Origin: a bacterium
GTDB lineage: Bacteria > Cyanobacteriota > Vampirovibrionia > Obscuribacterales > JAKAZS01
Assembly (NCBI GenBank): GCA_021815785.1
Contig: JAKAZS010000019.1
Location: 1-37,647, forward strand
DNA: 37,647 nt
Reading direction: 5' to 3'
Shown here: positions 34,189-37,647 of the stretch, piece after piece
Position numbering within the stretch: position 1 is the stretch's first letter
Layout: the number at the start of each line of letters is the position of its first letter
Made by a program: the position numbers and the translations under genes
Notes under the pieces: model-generated
What the model was told of the DNA's origin: nothing
What the model saw: only the letters and a program-made list of their open reading frames with translations
The model's database searches: none

Positions 34189-36140
34189 AGATACATACCG
34201 ATAAACAATAAAATTATTAAAGAAATAAATACATATAGTAAATATAAATGAATGCTGCCAGCTTGGAGTTTAGCAAAATGATTACCAATTATTTCAAAAT
34301 CCTTGATTATTGGTGAATAAATTTTGGTTTCAATTAATGAAGTGTTGGAAACTGAGCTTTCAATTTTTTCGGGAAAATGCCGTTTATCGCTACCTATAAT
34401 ACTTGTAGTTACTTTATACTGTAAAATTGGTTTAAAAAAATTAGCTACGCTATAAGAATAGCTATCAGCATTAACTTGCATTAATGGGCTTAATTGTAAA
34501 GCCCCACAACTCCAGGGTGGATTTTTGGTGTTTGTTGATAATTTATGGAAAATAAAATAGATAATACTAATTAGTGAAACAAGTACAATTAATAGCGTTG
34601 CAATGGGTAACTGGGGAATAACATTATTCAATTGATAGAAACTATGACTAGTGATAAATTTAATTATAGTTGGTGAAAATAGCGCCAAGCTAAAACATAA
34701 GAAGGCTAAACTTACTTGACTTATTCGCATAAGTAAGCCTACTTCACTAGCTTTAGTTACTACAGCTGAACGACTTCGTCCTAAAAACATTAGGCCAATT
34801 AACTTTGTAAATAGCAAAACCGCAAGAGCTCCAACCATAGCTAAAAGCCCAATAATCATTATGATTATACCACTAAAAAATTTATTTTGACTTTGACAGA
34901 TAATTTCCCATAACCCTTTATAAATTAGCCATTTACTAATAAAACCATTTAAAGGTGGCAATGAGCAAATGCTTAAACTGCCAGTTAAAAAACATAAAAA
35001 TGTCCAAGGCATGTATCGAGCAAGGCCACCCAGATAATGTAAATCATGATTATGAATTTTTGAATCAATAGCGCTAATTCCTAAAAATAACAATGATTTA
35101 AATACGGCATGATTGATCGTATGAAATATAACTGCAATAAAACCAATTATTTCTAAATAATGATTACCCGTTAATTTGCCATAAAGACTTATCGCTAAAG
35201 CAATTAAGATTAAACCAATATTTTCTACTGAACTATAGGCCAGTGATCGTTTTATGTCATTTTGAATCATAGCAAAGATAATACCCCAAATTGCTGATAT
35301 GGCACCTAGCAATAAAAAGAAATAGACAAAAAACATATTTTCAAAATGGGCATTAACTAATAACATCCTGATAATTCCATAAATTGCCACTTTAATCATA
35401 ACGCCACTCATTAAGGCTGATACGGGGCCTGGTGCAGCCGGATGGGCATAAGGTAACCAAATGTGAAAAGGAAAAGCCCCAGCTTTAATACAAAAGCCAA
35501 TGGCTAATAATAAGGCTGGTATAAATGTAGCATTTGAACCAATTGTCCAGTTAGCAAAATCCCAGCTTGAATAAAGCTGATGCAACCATAAAAATCCTAT
35601 AGTGAGAAACATTGTTGACATTTTGGTTGCGCCTAAATAAATTAAACTGGCTTTTTGGGCTTTAGTGCTTGTAAAGTCTAGGGCTACTAAAGCTAATGAT
35701 GATATGGCCATAATTTCCCAAAAAACTAAAAAAGTTAAAGCGTTTTTTGCTAAAAAGATAAAAAACATACTGGCAATAAACAGGACAAAATTTGCCCAGT
35801 AAAAGCGGTGATTAATTTTATTTTTTGATGAATTTAAATATCCGATAGAAATCAGGCTCGAAAAAATGGTAATAATTAAAAGAATCAAGATAAATAAGTA
35901 AGCCAGAAAATCAAAATTAAAGGCCAGTGGACCAAGCCCAAGCCAGATTGGCTGGCAGGCAATCCAATTAGACGTAAGCGCTAGTTGTTGGGATCCTTGC
36001 CAGATTATTCCTAAACTTATGAATATAATAATTATGGGTATGATTTTAACGATTTTTTTACTAGCACTTAAAACTGGTAAAATTGAAAGTGATAGTAAAG
36101 TGAAGCCTAAAAAGATAATTAAAGTCATTCCCGAAATCAT
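34185..36140 (-). CDS. hyfB: HyfB-like antiporter-type membrane subunit
   Basis: This is the first gene of the operon: a 651-residue protein with about 16 transmembrane helices, close to Escherichia coli HyfB (672). It belongs to the NuoL/Mrp antiporter family. Channel residues are Glu142 in FLVFWEIMAISSLALVALD, Lys219 in GFCIKAGAFPFHIWLPYAHP and Lys250 in SALMSGVMIKVAIYGIIRM. A hydrophilic stretch (about 540-620) precedes the last helix (about 628-650), the region that forms the lateral arm in HyfB/HycC proteins. No separate HyfD is encoded, so this complex has two antiporter-type subunits. Starts at 36140 or at the Met four codons later cannot be separated. It is divergent from arsR with 177 bp between. 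Confidence 0.93.
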   Translation of the reverse strand: MISGMTLIIFLGFTLLSLSILPVLSASKKIVKIIPIIIIFISLGIIWQGSQQLALTSNWIACQPIWLGLGPLAFNFDFLAYLFILILLIITIFSSLISIGYLNSSKNKINHRFYWANFVLFIASMFFIFLAKNALTFLVFWEIMAISSLALVALDFTSTKAQKASLIYLGATKMSTMFLTIGFLWLHQLYSSWDFANWTIGSNATFIPALLLAIGFCIKAGAFPFHIWLPYAHPAAPGPVSALMSGVMIKVAIYGIIRMLLVNAHFENMFFVYFFLLLGAISAIWGIIFAMIQNDIKRSLAYSSVENIGLILIALAISLYGKLTGNHYLEIIGFIAVIFHTINHAVFKSLLFLGISAIDSKIHNHDLHYLGGLARYMPWTFLCFLTGSLSICSLPPLNGFISKWLIYKGLWEIICQSQNKFFSGIIIMIIGLLAMVGALAVLLFTKLIGLMFLGRSRSAVVTKASEVGLLMRISQVSLAFLCFSLALFSPTIIKFITSHSFYQLNNVIPQLPIATLLIVLVSLISIIYFIFHKLSTNTKNPPWSCGALQLSPLMQVNADSYSYSVANFFKPILQYKVTTSIIGSDKRHFPEKIESSVSNTSLIETKIYSPIIKDFEIIGNHFAKLQAGSIHLYLLYVFISLIILLFIGMYL

Positions 36141-36204
36141 ATTTTAATAATTAACTGCCCTGTATTCTATACTCACTAAAGACTTTAATAATATAATACT
36201 TGCA

Positions 36205-36241
36205 TAGTTTCGCAATTGCTAGTTTATTATACAATTAGTTT
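36205..36241. promoter_or_regulatory. Three TAGTTT repeats between hyfB and the arsR-type gene
   Basis: TAGTTT occurs at 36205-36210, 36220-36225 and 36236-36241, start to start 15 and 16 bp apart, with an 8-bp palindrome GCAATTGC at 36212-36219 between the first two. This lies in the divergent promoter region and could be an operator, perhaps for the adjacent ArsR-family protein. In such A+T-rich DNA, chance remains possible. Confidence 0.3.
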
Positions 36242-36269
36242 ACATTAAATTATTTTCGTTAAATTATTT

Positions 36270-36278
36270 TGCTACAAT
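36270..36278 (+). promoter_or_regulatory. Extended -10 promoter of the arsR-type gene
   Basis: TGC-TACAAT (TG at 36270-36271, hexamer 36273-36278) fits an extended -10 element. It lies 39 bp ahead of the ATG at 36318. There is no good -35 hexamer, which extended -10 promoters do not need. Confidence 0.4.
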
Positions 36279-36317
36279 ATATATTAATTTTCCTGGCTTA
36301 ATTTTTTAATTAACATC

Positions 36318-36635
36318 ATGATGGATAAACTCGTAAATTTTAAAGCCGATTTTTTTAAGGCCTTAGCGAACCCTCTAAGGATTAAAATACTTGATTGTCT
36401 TCGTGATGGTGAGTTAACTGTATCCGACATCAGAGACAGGCTGGAAATAGAATTACCTAACGTGTCTCAACAATTAGCGGTTTTGAAAGCTAAGAATCTA
36501 GTAATTTCACGTAAACAAGGCAATAATATTTATTATGCCTGTAGTGATAAAAAAATATTTACTCTTTTAGACATTGCTAAAAAAATATTCAATAGTCATT
36601 TAAATGATATCCAAAAGACATTGAAGCAGTTGTAA
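36318..36635 (+). CDS. ArsR-family winged-helix regulator
   Basis: This 105-residue DNA-binding protein is of the ArsR/SmtB family, normally a homodimeric repressor released by metal or another ligand. FFKALANPLRIKILDCLRDGELTVSDI covers helices 1-3, and LPNVSQQLAVLKAKNLV (46-62) is the recognition helix. The wing is ISRKQGNNIYYACSD. The metal-binding ELCVCDL motif is missing (here GELTVSDI), so arsenic or cadmium sensing of the classical type is unlikely. Two cysteines remain, Cys27 and Cys75, but their positions do not clearly match persulfide sensors such as BigR/SqrR. It is divergent from the hyf-like operon, which makes that operon its most likely target. A second ATG directly follows the first. 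Confidence 0.9.
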   Translation: MMDKLVNFKADFFKALANPLRIKILDCLRDGELTVSDIRDRLEIELPNVSQQLAVLKAKNLVISRKQGNNIYYACSDKKIFTLLDIAKKIFNSHLNDIQKTLKQL

Positions 36636-36754
36636 GCATTTTTGTTAACTATCGTTAACCACAAATTTTAAATATTAATAAAATTATTTATACATTAAAA
36701 ATAACTATTGTATTATGAGGTGTAAACCTTTTATAGGTTACCGTAAAAAGAAAG

Positions 36755-37411
36755 ATGAAACTGGAGTCTTATCTACTGGCAATTGATGGGTCGGCTGCAG
36801 CTAAAGATGCAAGTCATCTTGCTTGGAATATTGCTACTCAAACTGGTGCTAGTGTCGATGCTCAGTTTGTCGTAAACACGGCTGGTGCTTGGAACTTATT
36901 ATCCTGTCCAATTCGACCAGGTTTTATTGGTAGTGGATCTTATCTTGAGGCTAGATTTAAATTAAATTCAATTTTACATTCTATTGGTGAAGATATTATG
37001 CTTGCCTATAGATCTCAAGCTGAAGGGATTAATATTAAATCTAATACTTATATTGATGAAGGTGATCCAGCTCAAGAAATACTTAAACGGGCTAAGAATT
37101 ACAGTTTGTTAATTATTGGACACCGACGAGCAATTGAAGAAAGCAGACTTCCTAGTTTATGTGAAAAGTTAATTCAAGATTGTCCTTGTCCTTTGTTAGT
37201 AGTAAGTGATACTATTAATAACTTTAGTCAAATCCATGCTCGGATTGTCAATGGCGATCCGTTTGCTATTAATGGTTTAAGAGATTTTGTTCAAGCTGTA
37301 GGTCTAGGCCATCAACAGTTAAAAGAATCCTGGGTTGATCAAGATAATAATCATTATATTTATAAACTTGATCATCCTACTTTATTGTTGTGGCGTCAGC
37401 GAACACTATAA
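36755..37411 (+). CDS. UspA-domain protein with C-terminal extension
   Basis: This 218-residue protein has a universal stress protein fold in residues 1-152 (YLLAIDGSAAAKDASHLAWNIA at the start, with Asp11; LLIIGHRRA and PCPLLVVSD at the end). The ATP-binding G-x2-G-x9-G-S pattern is not kept: after Gly122 come His-Arg-Arg, and there is no later Gly-Ser. ATP binding is therefore doubtful. About 65 extra residues follow (RIVNGDPFAINGLRDFVQAV...), with no family I recognise. It lies 119 bp after the ArsR gene in the same direction, possibly with its own promoter (TATTAT at 36711-36716). The role is unknown; the location suggests a link to the hyf-like operon or the regulator. Confidence 0.8.
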   Translation: MKLESYLLAIDGSAAAKDASHLAWNIATQTGASVDAQFVVNTAGAWNLLSCPIRPGFIGSGSYLEARFKLNSILHSIGEDIMLAYRSQAEGINIKSNTYIDEGDPAQEILKRAKNYSLLIIGHRRAIEESRLPSLCEKLIQDCPCPLLVVSDTINNFSQIHARIVNGDPFAINGLRDFVQAVGLGHQQLKESWVDQDNNHYIYKLDHPTLLLWRQRTL

Positions 37412-37540
37412 ATAAGGCCTAAAATTGCAATTTGCTTTACTTGGATGCTTATATTTTTATTTTTTCGAGTAAATCCCATTCTTAATTAAAAGTATTTGAT
37501 TTTAATATACGCTTTTATTGACTTGTTGCGAAAAGACAGC

Positions 37541-37647
37541 TGCCTCATCGTATGCAGCTGATTATTTTTAATTGTCAGGCGTTGTCAATATCAGAAGCAA
37601 TGATTATTGTTATGCCTCATCGTATGCGGTTGATTGTTTTTAATTGT
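37541..37647. repeat. Two 35-bp direct repeats with 37-bp unique spacer (possible CRISPR array edge)
   Basis: Copies at 37541-37575 and 37613-37647 are identical at 32 of 35 positions (differences at repeat positions 16, 18 and 24). They share the core GCCTCATCGTATGC and the end TTTTTAATTGT. The 37 bp between them is not similar to either copy or to the 37 bp before the first. The sizes fit a CRISPR array beginning at the window edge. In the first copy CAGCTGC (37537-37543) and GCAGCTG (37554-37560) form a hairpin followed by T-rich sequence, so it could also be the uspA terminator, but the second copy does not keep that pairing. No cas genes are in the window, and two copies are too few to decide. 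Confidence 0.75.

Noticed and set aside
28892-36140. A functional NiFe hydrogenase-4 or formate hydrogenlyase
   Set aside because: All four metal-binding cysteines of the large subunit are absent, and no hyp maturation genes or formate dehydrogenase are in the window.

Overview
The window is about two-thirds A+T and gene-dense on both strands. It has no phage or transposon genes. The housekeeping set (rsmG, udk, tpiA, prfA-prmC, hslO, rpmB, recG, dcd, plsC-like, rnhB, typA, rsgA, tRNA-Ser, tRNA-Leu) is ordinary bacterial. Several accessory traits suggest a non-photosynthetic cyanobacterial relative (Vampirovibrionia/Melainabacteria-like): a protein joining a degenerate J-domain to GspE-N-terminal-like repeats, a solitary MglA-type GTPase next to recG, a RecG with a long N-terminal extension, a phytochrome-style histidine kinase, and a giant secreted repeat protein ending in a FecR-like segment. 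This assignment is an inference from gene content and no marker gene here settles it. The tRNA-Leu(UAA) lacks the group I intron common in photosynthetic Cyanobacteria.

Layout. 1-1102 (minus): 5' portion of a J-domain-like/GspE-N-like protein that runs off the window. 1225-8879: rsmG, a convergent orphan histidine kinase, udk, tpiA, tRNA-Ser(GGA), prfA-prmC, hslO and convergent rpmB. 8880-9444: a 565-bp A+T-rich gap. 9445-14447: mglA-recG, dcd-plsC-like and tRNA-Leu(UAA), closed by a terminator hairpin. 14715-19401 (minus): glycosyltransferase, rnhB, a membrane rhodanese and a metallo-beta-lactamase/double-rhodanese protein; the last two form a likely persulfide/sulfide-handling pair. 19696-22771: divergent typA and rsgA, both ribosome-associated GTPases. 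23026-28614: a giant secreted protein with eight beta-strand/glycine-loop modules. 28892-36140 (minus): a compact six-gene operon resembling hydrogenase-4 (hyfB-C-E-F-G plus a ferredoxin-HyfI fusion). 36318-37411: ArsR-family regulator and a UspA-like protein, divergent from that operon. 37541-37647: two 35-bp repeats separated by 37 bp, the second ending exactly at the window edge.

The most notable system is the hyf-like operon. Its large subunit has the NuoC and NuoD folds, but all four cysteines that would hold the NiFe centre are replaced (Ser195, Ser198, Ser485, Gly488). The small subunit and the fused ferredoxin keep their iron-sulfur cysteines, and the membrane subunits look intact. 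It therefore fits the energy-converting-hydrogenase-related (Ehr) class, an ion-pumping redox complex of unknown substrate, rather than a hydrogenase. No hydrogenase maturation or formate dehydrogenase genes are present. The second notable item is the giant glycine-module protein, and the third is the possible CRISPR-like repeat pair at the right edge.
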